A DNA stretch of 6,804 bases. Origin: an uncultured Clostridia bacterium (GTDB lineage: Bacteria > Bacillota > Clostridia > Christensenellales > UBA3700). Shown here in pieces: positions 1 through 6,606 of this stretch. Positions within the stretch are counted from its first letter, which is position 1; the number at the start of each line of letters is the position of its first letter. The stretch covers positions 1 to 6,804 of the forward strand of contig CAMWPK010000081.1 in NCBI GenBank assembly GCA_947176115.1. The letters run 5' to 3'. A program made the translations under genes and the position numbers. The notes under the pieces were generated by a model that worked only from the letters and a program-made list of their open reading frames with translations, was not told the DNA's origin and did no database searches.

Positions 1-4
1 ATGC

Positions 5-33
5 TTTACAATATATTTCATTTATATTATAAT
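5..33 (+). promoter_or_regulatory. Sigma-70/SigA-type promoter for the DUF512-der operon
   Basis: TTTACA at 5-10 (one mismatch to TTGACA) and a perfect TATAAT at 28-33 are separated by exactly 17 nt. The spacer and flanks are strongly AT-rich. Transcription would start near 40, leaving a leader of about 43 nt before the ATG at 83. No riboswitch or attenuator fits in so short a leader. Confidence 0.75.
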
Positions 34-82
34 ATTACAGTCTGGATATTTCAAATGAATTATTTTGACATAGAGAGGAACA

Positions 83-1375
83 ATGGCGAAGATTACTGCA
101 ATAGACAAGGGAAGTATAGGCGAAGAGTTGGGACTTGAGGTAGGCGATGAGCTTATAGGCTTCAACGGCGAGAAAATCGTAGATATACTTGATTACGTCT
201 ATTACGATTCCCAAGAATTTTTTACTCTCAATATCAAGGCAAAGCAGGGAGAAGTAGTCGATATCGAGATAGAAAAGGATGAGAGCGAAACTCTTGGACT
301 TACGCTTGACGAAAGCGTAGAACTTGAGCCTATGCGTTGCAAAAACAAATGCGCGTTTTGCTTTGTTGACCAACTTCCCAAGGGTATGAGAGAAACTCTC
401 TATGTCAAGGATGACGACTATCGCTTGAGTTTTGTCAGCGGTAACTATGTCACTTTGAGCAATATAGGACAAAAGGAACTGGACAGAATAGTTAAGTTGC
501 ATCTATCTCCGCTATATATTTCCGTCCACGCATATGATAAGGACGTCAAGACAAAATTAGTAGCCAATCCGGAATCGGCAAAGGTCTTTGAGAAGATGAT
601 GTATTTAGCACAGCACGGCATACTCATGCATACGCAAATAGTGCTTTGCAAGGACTTTAACGACGGTGATATTCTTAAGCAGACGCTAGAGGAGTTATAC
701 AAATTATCGCCCATGGTGCAGACGGTTGCTATCATACCGGTAGGCTTGACTTGCCATAGACAGGGATTGTATCCCGTCAAGACGTTTGATAAGGTATCTT
801 CAGGTCAAGTTATTGATATGGTGGAGAAGTTCAACGCAGAATCAGGCGGGAATTTCTGCTGGTGTAGCGACGAATTTTATATCAAAGCCGAAAGACAATT
901 GCCAAGTTATGGTGAGTATGGAGATTTTTGCCAGATTGAAAACGGCGTAGGGCTATGCGCGGAGTTTGTAAATTCCTTTGAAGAAGCGTTATCGCAAGTT
1001 AAGGGAAGCGACAAATCGCTTGAAGTTGCCGTAATCACAGGTCAGTCGTTCAAAGGCATTTTAGCTCAATGCGTGTCTAGATTAAAGGATAAGTATCCCA
1101 ACGTCACCGTGCGTATTTGCGATATATACAACGATTTCTTCGGCAGGACGATTACCGTATCGGGACTTATCACGCCGACTGATATAATCAAACAAGTCAA
1201 GGATATGCCAAAATATACAATAATACCGTCTACAATGCTACGCGAGTTTACTGATACGTTTTTAGACGGCTATACTGTGCCTATGCTAGAAGAAGCCCTG
1301 CAGACCAACATAAAAGTATCTCAAGGCGGAGAGAGTTTTGTAAAACTGATTGACGAACTGACACGTTTAGATTGA
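83..1375 (+). CDS. PDZ-DUF512 putative radical-SAM-like Fe-S protein
   Basis: A 430-residue protein of the DUF512 family. Residues 1 to about 80 look like a PDZ-type domain (GSIGEELGLEVGDELIGFNG). They are followed by a cysteine motif C86-x3-C90-x2-C93 (CKNKCAFCFVDQLPKGMR), the spacing used by radical SAM enzymes to bind a [4Fe-4S] cluster, and by the family-typical DDDYRLSFVSGNYVTL. The C-terminal half (about 215-420) corresponds to DUF512 proper and carries more cysteines (C225, and FCWC near 258-261). The substrate and reaction of the family are unknown to me; annotation as an Fe-S oxidoreductase is by motif only. There is no signal peptide or membrane segment, so it is probably cytosolic. 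The ATG at 83 follows GAGAGG (73-78). der starts 34 bp downstream, a gene order common in Clostridia. That suggests, but does not show, a link to ribosome or RNA biology. Confidence 0.9.
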   Translation: MAKITAIDKGSIGEELGLEVGDELIGFNGEKIVDILDYVYYDSQEFFTLNIKAKQGEVVDIEIEKDESETLGLTLDESVELEPMRCKNKCAFCFVDQLPKGMRETLYVKDDDYRLSFVSGNYVTLSNIGQKELDRIVKLHLSPLYISVHAYDKDVKTKLVANPESAKVFEKMMYLAQHGILMHTQIVLCKDFNDGDILKQTLEELYKLSPMVQTVAIIPVGLTCHRQGLYPVKTFDKVSSGQVIDMVEKFNAESGGNFCWCSDEFYIKAERQLPSYGEYGDFCQIENGVGLCAEFVNSFEEALSQVKGSDKSLEVAVITGQSFKGILAQCVSRLKDKYPNVTVRICDIYNDFFGRTITVSGLITPTDIIKQVKDMPKYTIIPSTMLREFTDTFLDGYTVPMLEEALQTNIKVSQGGESFVKLIDELTRLD

Positions 1376-1409
1376 ATATAAATACCGATTAGAGGATTAA
1401 AAGGAAAGA

Positions 1410-2726
1410 ATGCAAAAACCATTGATAGCAATAGTAGGCAGACCCAACGTAGGCAAGTCTACGCTTTTCAACAGAATAGTAGGAAAAAAGGTGAGCATAG
1501 TCGAGGACTTCGAGGGCGTCACCCGCGATAGGCTGTACTGCGACGGCGAGTGGTGCGGTTGTCAGTTCACGCTCATTGACACGGGCGGTCTTGAAATAAA
1601 GAGCCAAGACAAGATGTGGAAGCATATCAGAGCGCAAGCGCAAATGGCTGTGGAGATTGCAGACGCGATTATTTTCGTGGTAGACGGCAGAGCAGGTATG
1701 ACGGCGAACGATATCGAAGTCGCCGAGTTTTTAAGGACCAGCAACAAGCCTGTTACCATAGCCGTCAACAAACTTGACAACAACGAGCAAGATACGATTT
1801 ACGACTTCTATTCTCTTGGCGTAGGCGACGTGGTGGGCATATCCGCAGAGCAGTCCAAGGGCATTGGCGATTTATTGGATATTGTGACAGAAAGTCTACC
1901 CAAAGCTAATCCTGACGAAGAGGAACAAGTAATAAATATTGCCATAGTCGGCAAGCCCAACGCAGGCAAAAGTTCCATTACCAACAAACTTTTGGGGTAT
2001 GAGCGAGTAATCGTAAGCGATATAGCAGGAACGACGCGCGACGCTATAGACACGGCTTTTGAGTGGAACGGCAAGAAATTTAATCTTATTGACACTGCAG
2101 GCATACGCAAGAAGAGCGCGGTAGACGAGGGAATTGAGCAGTATTCCGTATTGCGTTCTTTGGCGGCTATTAGACGAGCCGACGTAGCGCTTATCGTAAT
2201 AGACGCTGAGGCGGGTATGAGCGAGCAAGACATAAAGATATGCGGTTATGTCCATGAGCAAGGCAAGCCGTCGGTAATAGTCATGAACAAGTGGGACGCC
2301 GTAGAGAAAGATACGTTCACTATAAATACCTTCAACAAGAAGATGCAAGGCGACCTCAAATTTATGGACTATTTTCAATCTATTTACGTGTCTGCATTGA
2401 CCGGACAGCGCGTGGACAAGATTCTTGCTTTGGCAAGCGCGGTATACGAGCAATCTATACGTCGCGTATCTACCGGACTTCTCAACGATATTATTGCAGA
2501 CGCAGTCGTAGCAGTCGAACCGCCTTCTCACAACGGCAAGAGATTAAAGATATTCTACGTCACACAGGGAAGTATCCAGCCTCCTACCTTTGTATTTTTC
2601 GTCAACGACAAGGATCTAATGCACTTCAGTTACGAGAGATATTTGGAGAATACTCTCCGCAAAACCTTCGAATTTAAGGGCAGTCCGATAAAATTGATAT
2701 TCCGTAATCGCAAAGAAGAGAGTTAG
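1410..2726 (+). CDS. der: Ribosome assembly GTPase Der (EngA)
   Basis: A 438-residue protein with two tandem GTPase domains, the hallmark of Der/EngA, which binds the 50S subunit and is needed for its late assembly. Domain 1 shows the P-loop GRPNVGKS (10-17), GVTRD (36-40), DTGG (57-60) and NKLD (120-123). Domain 2 shows GKPNAGKS (181-188), GTTRD (207-211), DTAG (228-231), NKWD (293-296) and the SAL G5 motif (328-330). A C-terminal KH-like domain of about 90 residues follows, with the typical PPTFVFFVND near 391-400. The acidic stretch NPDEEEQ (about 167-173) is the interdomain linker. Length matches the family, and every nucleotide-binding motif is intact. The start is supported by AAAAGG five bases before the ATG. 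It is probably co-transcribed with the DUF512 gene from the promoter at 5-33. Confidence 0.98.
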   Translation: MQKPLIAIVGRPNVGKSTLFNRIVGKKVSIVEDFEGVTRDRLYCDGEWCGCQFTLIDTGGLEIKSQDKMWKHIRAQAQMAVEIADAIIFVVDGRAGMTANDIEVAEFLRTSNKPVTIAVNKLDNNEQDTIYDFYSLGVGDVVGISAEQSKGIGDLLDIVTESLPKANPDEEEQVINIAIVGKPNAGKSSITNKLLGYERVIVSDIAGTTRDAIDTAFEWNGKKFNLIDTAGIRKKSAVDEGIEQYSVLRSLAAIRRADVALIVIDAEAGMSEQDIKICGYVHEQGKPSVIVMNKWDAVEKDTFTINTFNKKMQGDLKFMDYFQSIYVSALTGQRVDKILALASAVYEQSIRRVSTGLLNDIIADAVVAVEPPSHNGKRLKIFYVTQGSIQPPTFVFFVNDKDLMHFSYERYLENTLRKTFEFKGSPIKLIFRNRKEES

Positions 2727-2779
2727 TTAAGTAAGTGGAATATAAAGGAAAATTAGCAAAAACCTTGCAACTGCTAAAT

Positions 2780-2788
2780 TGATATGAT
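2780..2788 (+). promoter_or_regulatory. Possible extended -10 promoter for the aminotransferase
   Basis: TG-A-TATGAT fits the extended -10 pattern TGnTATAAT with one mismatch, in a very AT-rich gap of about 120 bp between der and the aminotransferase. No convincing -35 lies 16-18 nt upstream. Transcription would start near 2795, giving a leader of about 55 nt. An alternative pair is TTGATA (2779-2784) with TAAATA (2803-2808). In such AT-rich sequence chance matches are common, so this is weak. Confidence 0.35.
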
Positions 2789-2848
2789 AAAATAATAAAA
2801 GATAAATATAGATAAAAATTTTATATATAAAACAAACTAGGAGTGTTT

Positions 2849-4111
2849 ATGAACTACAGTAAGTTGTCAAAAGAAGAACTTCAACAGATTTACGATTTGC
2901 AAAAGAATGAGTACGATAATCTCGTATCGCAAGGCTACAGCGTTGATATCGCCAGAGGTAAGCCTTGCAACGAACAGCTTGACATAGCTATGCCTATGTT
3001 GAATATCGAGGGGCTTGACAAGATGCCCAAGAGCTATCGCAATTACGGTATGCTTGACGGTATTCCGGAGCTAAAGAAGATTTTTGCTCAAATGCTTGGA
3101 GTAAATTCCAACGAAGTTATTTTGGGCGGTAGCAGTTCGCTCAACCTTATGTACGACACGATACAAAGAGCTTTGCAGTTCGGTATAATGGGCGCCGAGC
3201 CTTGGAATAAACAACCTGTTAAATTCCTTTGTCCGGTTCCGGGATATGACCGCCACTTTGCTATATGCGAGCATTTTGGAATTGAGATGATCAACGTACC
3301 GATGGACGAGCACGGTCCGAATATGGATCTCGTAGAGCAACTTGTTGCCAACGACGAAAGCATCAAGGGTATTTGGTGCGTACCCAAGTATTCCAATCCT
3401 ACGGGCGTAACTTATTCCGAGGACGTAGTAAAGCGTCTTGCGGTTATGAAAGTCAAGGCAAAAGACTTTAGAATATTCTGGGATAATGCGTACGTAGTAC
3501 ACGATTTGACAGACACTCCGGATGAATTGGCCAACATTATGGAGCTTTGTAAAGAAGCGGGCAATGAAGATAGAGTATATCAATTTGCTTCCACTTCAAA
3601 GGTCACAATGGCAGGCGCAGGCGTGAGCTGTATTGCTACCAGCGTAAACAACGTCAAAGATATTCTCTCGCATATGACCATGCAGACTATTAGCTACAAT
3701 AAAGTATGGCAGTATATTCACTATCTTTTCTTGAAAGATATGGACAACGTACGCGAGATAATGAGAAAGCAAAGAGATATTATTAAACCTAAATTCGATA
3801 CGCTCTTGCGCGCTTTTGAAGACAGCTTTGGCGAAGATAGCGGTATTGCTACTTGGACCAATCCCAACGGCGGATACTTCATTACTTTGGACGTTCTTGA
3901 CGGTTGCGCAAAGAGAGTATGTATGCTTTGCAAAGAGGCAGGTTTGACTTTGACGTCGGCAGGCGCTCCGTTCCCATACGGCAGAGATGTCAACGACAGA
4001 ACTTTGAGAATAGCTCCGACTTTCACGTCTGACAGCGACCTAATCGTAGCTACGCAGATACTCACTTGTTGTGTAAAACTTGCCTGCGTAGAGAAGTTGT
4101 TGGGCAAGTAA
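2849..4111 (+). CDS. PLP-dependent aspartate-type aminotransferase (Aminotran_MocR family)
   Basis: A 420-residue fold-type I PLP enzyme. Visible landmarks are IARGKPC (34-40), the substrate/PLP segment SNPTG (182-186), WDNAY (211-215; D212 should contact the PLP ring nitrogen and Y215 its O3'), the Schiff-base lysine K251 in STSKVTMAGAG, and R388 in TLRIAPTF, which should bind the substrate alpha-carboxylate. This layout matches the family once labelled alanine-glyoxylate/MocR-like aminotransferases. Its member Rv3722c of Mycobacterium tuberculosis is an aspartate aminotransferase, so interconversion of aspartate plus 2-oxoglutarate with oxaloacetate plus glutamate is the best guess. No DNA-binding domain is present, so it is not a MocR regulator. 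The frame is open from a GTG at 2843, but that GTG overlaps the Shine-Dalgarno AGGAG (2839-2843). The ATG at 2849 has ideal 5-nt spacing and was chosen. A repeat element begins at the base after the stop. Confidence 0.92.
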   Translation: MNYSKLSKEELQQIYDLQKNEYDNLVSQGYSVDIARGKPCNEQLDIAMPMLNIEGLDKMPKSYRNYGMLDGIPELKKIFAQMLGVNSNEVILGGSSSLNLMYDTIQRALQFGIMGAEPWNKQPVKFLCPVPGYDRHFAICEHFGIEMINVPMDEHGPNMDLVEQLVANDESIKGIWCVPKYSNPTGVTYSEDVVKRLAVMKVKAKDFRIFWDNAYVVHDLTDTPDELANIMELCKEAGNEDRVYQFASTSKVTMAGAGVSCIATSVNNVKDILSHMTMQTISYNKVWQYIHYLFLKDMDNVREIMRKQRDIIKPKFDTLLRAFEDSFGEDSGIATWTNPNGGYFITLDVLDGCAKRVCMLCKEAGLTLTSAGAPFPYGRDVNDRTLRIAPTFTSDSDLIVATQILTCCVKLACVEKLLGK

Positions 4112-4206
4112 GACCTTTCGACTGCGCTCAAGGTGACAAAATGAGAAAGTCATTTTGACCAACGTTACGTCATTTCGAGCGGAGTGCAACGAAGTCGAGA
4201 AATCTC
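4112..4206. repeat. Composite interspersed palindromic repeat, copy 1
   Basis: This starts at the base after the aminotransferase stop. The left unit (4112-4137) is a hairpin with arms ACCTT (4113-4117) and AAGGT (4130-4134), ending in GAC. The right unit (4169-4206) has arms ATTTC (4172-4176) and GAAAT (4199-4203) within GTC...CTCA. Read on the minus strand, the left unit has the same plan as the right one, so the two lie head to head. Between them is a partial unit beginning GTCATTTTGACC (4149-4160). It folds with the preceding CAAAATGA (4137-4144) into an 8-bp stem with loop GAAAG. No U-run follows, so this is not a standard terminator. Confidence 0.85.
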
Positions 4207-4228
4207 AACAGTATGGAAATCGGAAAAT

Positions 4229-4305
4229 GACCTTTCGACTGTGCTCAAGGTGACAAAAATGAGAACGTCATTTCGAGCGAAGCGTAGCGAAGTCGAGAAA
4301 TCTCA
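4229..4305. repeat. Composite interspersed palindromic repeat, copy 2
   Basis: Head-to-head pair like copy 1, but complete and without the extra partial unit. The left unit has arms ACCTT (4230-4234) and AAGGT (4247-4251); only one loop base differs from copy 1 (GTGCTC for GCGCTC). The right unit runs 4267-4305 with arms ATTTC (4270-4274) and GAAAT (4297-4301). A 12-nt spacer with the same ATGAGAA core separates the units. Copy 2 ends 24 bp before the yfcE start codon, so the phosphatase has almost no room for its own promoter and may depend on read-through. Confidence 0.85.
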
Positions 4306-4329
4306 TCCTAATAATAAAAAGGAGTAATT

Positions 4330-4869
4330 ATGAAATTAATACTTGCATCCGACCTACACGGCTCAAGCTATTATGCCAAGAAGATAAAGGAAATCTTTCT
4401 TAAAGAGCAGGGCGATATGCTTGTTCTTTTAGGGGATATATACTACCACGGACCGCGCAATCCTTTTCCCAAGGACTATGCGCCTATGCAAGTTGCCGAA
4501 GTTCTCAACTCCTTAAAGGATAAGCTATTGGTTATCAAAGGCAATTGCGACAGCGAGGTAGACACGCTTATCAGCGAGTTTGACTTCACTGAGTTTTCGC
4601 AAATTTGCGTAGATGGATTGAAAATCACGCTTACGCACGGACACAAGTACAACAAGGACAATATGCCCACAAATGCGGGCGACGTGATGTGTTACGGTCA
4701 CTTCCATACGGGCTTTATAGATAAAAGAGGCAATACGGTAGTAGCCAATGCAGGTTCTTTGTCTTTACCCAAAGACGGAACAGCGCACAGTTATTTAACT
4801 ATACAAGATAAAGTTATTACTCTCAAGGATATTGACGGTAATATTTTAGATAGCAAAATGATAAAATAA
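4330..4869 (+). CDS. yfcE: YfcE-family metallophosphatase / phosphodiesterase
   Basis: A 179-residue calcineurin-like phosphoesterase of the YfcE/MJ0936 type, close to the 184 residues of E. coli YfcE. The full set of metal-ligand motifs is visible: SDLHG (D8, H10), GDIYYHGPR (D36), GNCD (N72), THGH (H103, H105) and GHFH (H124, H126). These bind a dinuclear metal centre, usually Mn. YfcE hydrolyses artificial phosphodiesters in vitro; its natural substrate is not settled, so no pathway is claimed. There is no signal peptide, so it is cytosolic. GGAG (4321-4324) lies 5 nt before the ATG. The upstream gap is almost all repeat DNA. The hydrogenase gene starts 12 bp after the stop, so the two genes are very probably one transcription unit. 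Confidence 0.93.
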   Translation: MKLILASDLHGSSYYAKKIKEIFLKEQGDMLVLLGDIYYHGPRNPFPKDYAPMQVAEVLNSLKDKLLVIKGNCDSEVDTLISEFDFTEFSQICVDGLKITLTHGHKYNKDNMPTNAGDVMCYGHFHTGFIDKRGNTVVANAGSLSLPKDGTAHSYLTIQDKVITLKDIDGNILDSKMIK

Positions 4870-4881
4870 ATCGAGGTAATT

Positions 4882-6309
4882 ATGAGCAACAAAAAGTTTG
4901 ATACGAGGGTACAAGCGCTCAAATACGAAGTGCTTAAACAATTAGTTCAAGCCTATGACAAGGGCGATATGTCGCAGATATATATTGATATACCCAAGTC
5001 TATATCCCCGGGACCCAAGCCGAGTTTTAGATGCTGTATATACAAAGAACGGGCGATTGTCCAAGAGAGAATTAAATTGGCTCTCGGCGGTGACAAGAGC
5101 AATCCCAATATCGTTGAAGTAATAGAAGTTGCTTGCGACTCTTGTCCAATCAGCGGTATGTATATTACTCCCGCTTGTAGAGGTTGTATAGTCCACAAGT
5201 GCCAAGAGGCATGTCCAAAGGACGCAATAACCATTGTAGACAATAAGCCTGTCATTGATATGACGAAGTGTATCAAGTGCGGTAGATGCGCCAAGTCGTG
5301 TCCTTATGATGCAATCATAGAGCAGTCGCGTCCTTGTATCAAGAGTTGTAAGGTCAAGGCGCTGTCTATGGACGAATACGATAGAGCAAAGATTGACAAT
5401 GACAAGTGTATAGCATGTGGCGCATGCGTCTACAACTGTCCGTTCGGAGCAATTGTAGATAAGTCTTTCCTTTTCGAAACTTTGGATATGCTCAAAGAAG
5501 CTAAAGAGAAAGGCGGAAGGGTATTTGCTATCATCGCTCCGGCAATTGCTTCGCAGTTCAAGCCCGCTACTTTTGGTCAACTTGTTACAGGTATCAAAGC
5601 GCTTGGCTTTGACAGAGTATACGAAGCCGCTCTCGGCGCAGATATCACGCTATACAAAGAAGCGAAAGAATTTGAAGAAAAGAAATTAATGACGACTTCT
5701 TGCTGTCCGTCTTTTGTAATGTTCATAGAGAAGAACTTCCCTGAACTCGTCAAATACATATCTTCTTCGCCATCGCCAATGGTGGAGACGGCAATGCTTC
5801 TAAAGCGTAAGTATCCCGATATTAAGACGGTGTTTATCGGACCTTGTACCAGTAAAAAACTCGAATATAGAATGGAAAAGACTCAAGGAGCAATTGACGG
5901 CGTAATATCTTTTGAAGAATTGCAAGCGCTGTTGGATGCTAGGGAAGTGGATTTGCTTGTTCAAGAAGAAATGAATATTGACGATGCTTCTGATATGGGT
6001 AGAGTATTTGCAAAGTGCGGAGGAATATCTTCAGATATATCCAAACTTGTTGAGGGAGTAGAGCCTGTGGCAATGAGCGGTATCGAAGAGTGCAGAGCCA
6101 ACTTGCTTAAGCTCAAATTCAATAAGACGACAGCCAACTTCTTTGAGGGTATGGCGTGCGACGGCGGTTGCCTAAACGGCGCGCTTTCGCTCCATCATGA
6201 CGTAAAGAATGCCGTTGAGATTGATAAATACTCCAACAGCGCAAGCCATAAGGGTATAGACAGCGCTGTAGAGATGTATAGAGAAAGCCTGAACAAAAAC
6301 AAAGATTGA
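4882..6309 (+). CDS. Monomeric [FeFe] hydrogenase, group B-like
   Basis: A 475-residue iron-only hydrogenase catalysing 2H+ + 2e- to H2, reversibly, probably with ferredoxin. The H-cluster motifs are intact. L1 is TTSCCPSF (C274 as proton relay, C275 as cluster ligand). L2 is IGPCTSKKLE (C322, K325). L3 is EGMACDGGCLNG (M424, C426, C430). Phe after TSCCPx in place of Trp, and Gly before PC in place of the group A Met, fit group B. C. pasteurianum hydrogenase III belongs to that group. The N-terminal part has ferredoxin motifs C130-x2-C-x2-C-x3-C140 and C176-x2-C-x2-C-x3-C186. It also has C99/C102/C107/C111, C85/C88 and C152/C156. It lacks a signal peptide or Tat motif, so it is cytoplasmic. 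The start follows GAGG (4873-4876) with 5-nt spacing. HydE, HydF and HydG maturases are not in this window. Bifurcating partner subunits are absent too, favouring a stand-alone enzyme. Confidence 0.93.
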   Translation: MSNKKFDTRVQALKYEVLKQLVQAYDKGDMSQIYIDIPKSISPGPKPSFRCCIYKERAIVQERIKLALGGDKSNPNIVEVIEVACDSCPISGMYITPACRGCIVHKCQEACPKDAITIVDNKPVIDMTKCIKCGRCAKSCPYDAIIEQSRPCIKSCKVKALSMDEYDRAKIDNDKCIACGACVYNCPFGAIVDKSFLFETLDMLKEAKEKGGRVFAIIAPAIASQFKPATFGQLVTGIKALGFDRVYEAALGADITLYKEAKEFEEKKLMTTSCCPSFVMFIEKNFPELVKYISSSPSPMVETAMLLKRKYPDIKTVFIGPCTSKKLEYRMEKTQGAIDGVISFEELQALLDAREVDLLVQEEMNIDDASDMGRVFAKCGGISSDISKLVEGVEPVAMSGIEECRANLLKLKFNKTTANFFEGMACDGGCLNGALSLHHDVKNAVEIDKYSNSASHKGIDSAVEMYRESLNKNKD

Positions 6310-6338
6310 GCCACTACGTCAATTCGACTTGACATAAA

Positions 6339-6418
6339 GTCATTCTGAGCGAAGTCGTAAGGAGCGGAGCGACGGCATAGCGAGCAAGCGGATGCGTCTT
6401 GTGCGAGCGTCAGAATCT
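6339..6418 (+). repeat. Palindromic repeat unit, ATTCT-arm subtype with long loop
   Basis: GTCATTCTGAGCGAAGTCG at 6339-6357 opens a unit that closes with TCAGAATCT at 6410-6418. ATTCTGA (6342-6348) and TCAGAAT (6410-6416) pair perfectly over 7 bp. The loop is about 61 nt, much longer than in the other units, and contains several GAGCG/AGCGA-like stretches, as if internal sequence had been duplicated or inserted. The subtype resembles the GTCATTCTGAGCGAAGCGAA-type repeat that I recall from many bacterial genomes. Confidence 0.65.
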
Positions 6419-6422
6419 ATAC

Positions 6423-6461
6423 GTCATTTCGACTGAAGCGTAGCGGAATGGAGAAATCTCA
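6423..6461 (+). repeat. Single palindromic repeat unit, ATTTC-arm subtype
   Basis: GTC-ATTTC (6426-6430) pairs with GAAAT (6453-6457)-CTCA. It has the same arms and nearly the same length as the right-hand units of the composite copies, but the left-hand ACCTT/AAGGT partner is missing here. It ends about 20 bp before the terminator hairpin. Confidence 0.75.
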
Positions 6462-6477
6462 ACCGATTAAAATATTT

Positions 6478-6606
6478 ACTAAAAACCACGCAAAAATTGC
6501 GTGGTTTTCATTTTACCCCAAAATTGTCTACATTTTAGAAAATCTCTTTATTATTTCCAAAAAAAGTATACTTTTCTTGTAATAGCCTGAAAAGGCATAT
6601 TTTCTC
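6478..6606 (-). ncRNA. Candidate small RNA of about 125 nt (minus strand)
   Basis: A transcript starting near 6606 from the minus-strand promoter (6613-6641) would run to the hairpin at 6482-6508, which on this strand is followed by TTTTTAG. Predicted internal pairing includes a 7-bp closing stem (6599-6605 with 6537-6543), a 4-bp hairpin (6585-6588 with 6593-6596) and the self-complementary AAAAGTATACTTTT (6562-6575). There is no credible open frame. It is inferred only from promoter plus terminator and belongs to no RNA family I recognise. Confidence 0.3.
6482..6512 (+). terminator. Strong intrinsic terminator of the yfcE-hydrogenase unit (bidirectional)
   Basis: AAAACCACGCAA (6482-6493) and TTGCGTGGTTTT (6497-6508) form a perfect 12-bp stem with a 3-nt AAA loop, followed by CATTTT. 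The core CCACGC/GCGTGG is GC-rich and the flanks give T-runs on both strands, so it can also stop transcripts coming from the right. It lies 172 bp after the hydrogenase stop, beyond two repeat units. Confidence 0.85.

Noticed and set aside
65..70. Consensus TTGACA as a -35 box.
   Set aside because: The matching -10 would fall inside the DUF512 coding start at about 88, where no TATAAT-like sequence occurs.
2754..2777. TTAGCA/TGCTAA hairpin after der as a terminator.
   Set aside because: Only a 6-bp AT-rich stem with a 12-nt loop and no T-run; too weak to call.
2843..2848. GTG at 2843 as start of the aminotransferase.
   Set aside because: It overlaps the AGGAG ribosome binding site; the ATG at 2849 has ideal 5-nt spacing.
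4112..4305. CRISPR array, from repeated blocks after the aminotransferase.
   Set aside because: There are two copies of a composite palindrome, with no regular direct repeats, no unique spacers of even length and no cas genes.
6329..6334. TTGACA -35 box downstream of the hydrogenase.
   Set aside because: No -10 lies 15-19 nt downstream, and the sequence is part of a short GTCAA/TTGAC inverted repeat.
6479..6511. A 10-codon minus-strand frame (MKTTQFLRGF) ending in the terminator.
   Set aside because: It is made almost entirely of the terminator stem, with only a weak GGGG upstream. A leader peptide is not supported because no gene follows on that strand.
6448..6582. A 44-codon plus-strand open frame starting at ATG 6448.
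   Set aside because: It starts inside a palindromic repeat, has no proper Shine-Dalgarno spacing, and reads straight through the terminator stem at 6482-6508. It looks like a chance frame in AT-rich DNA.
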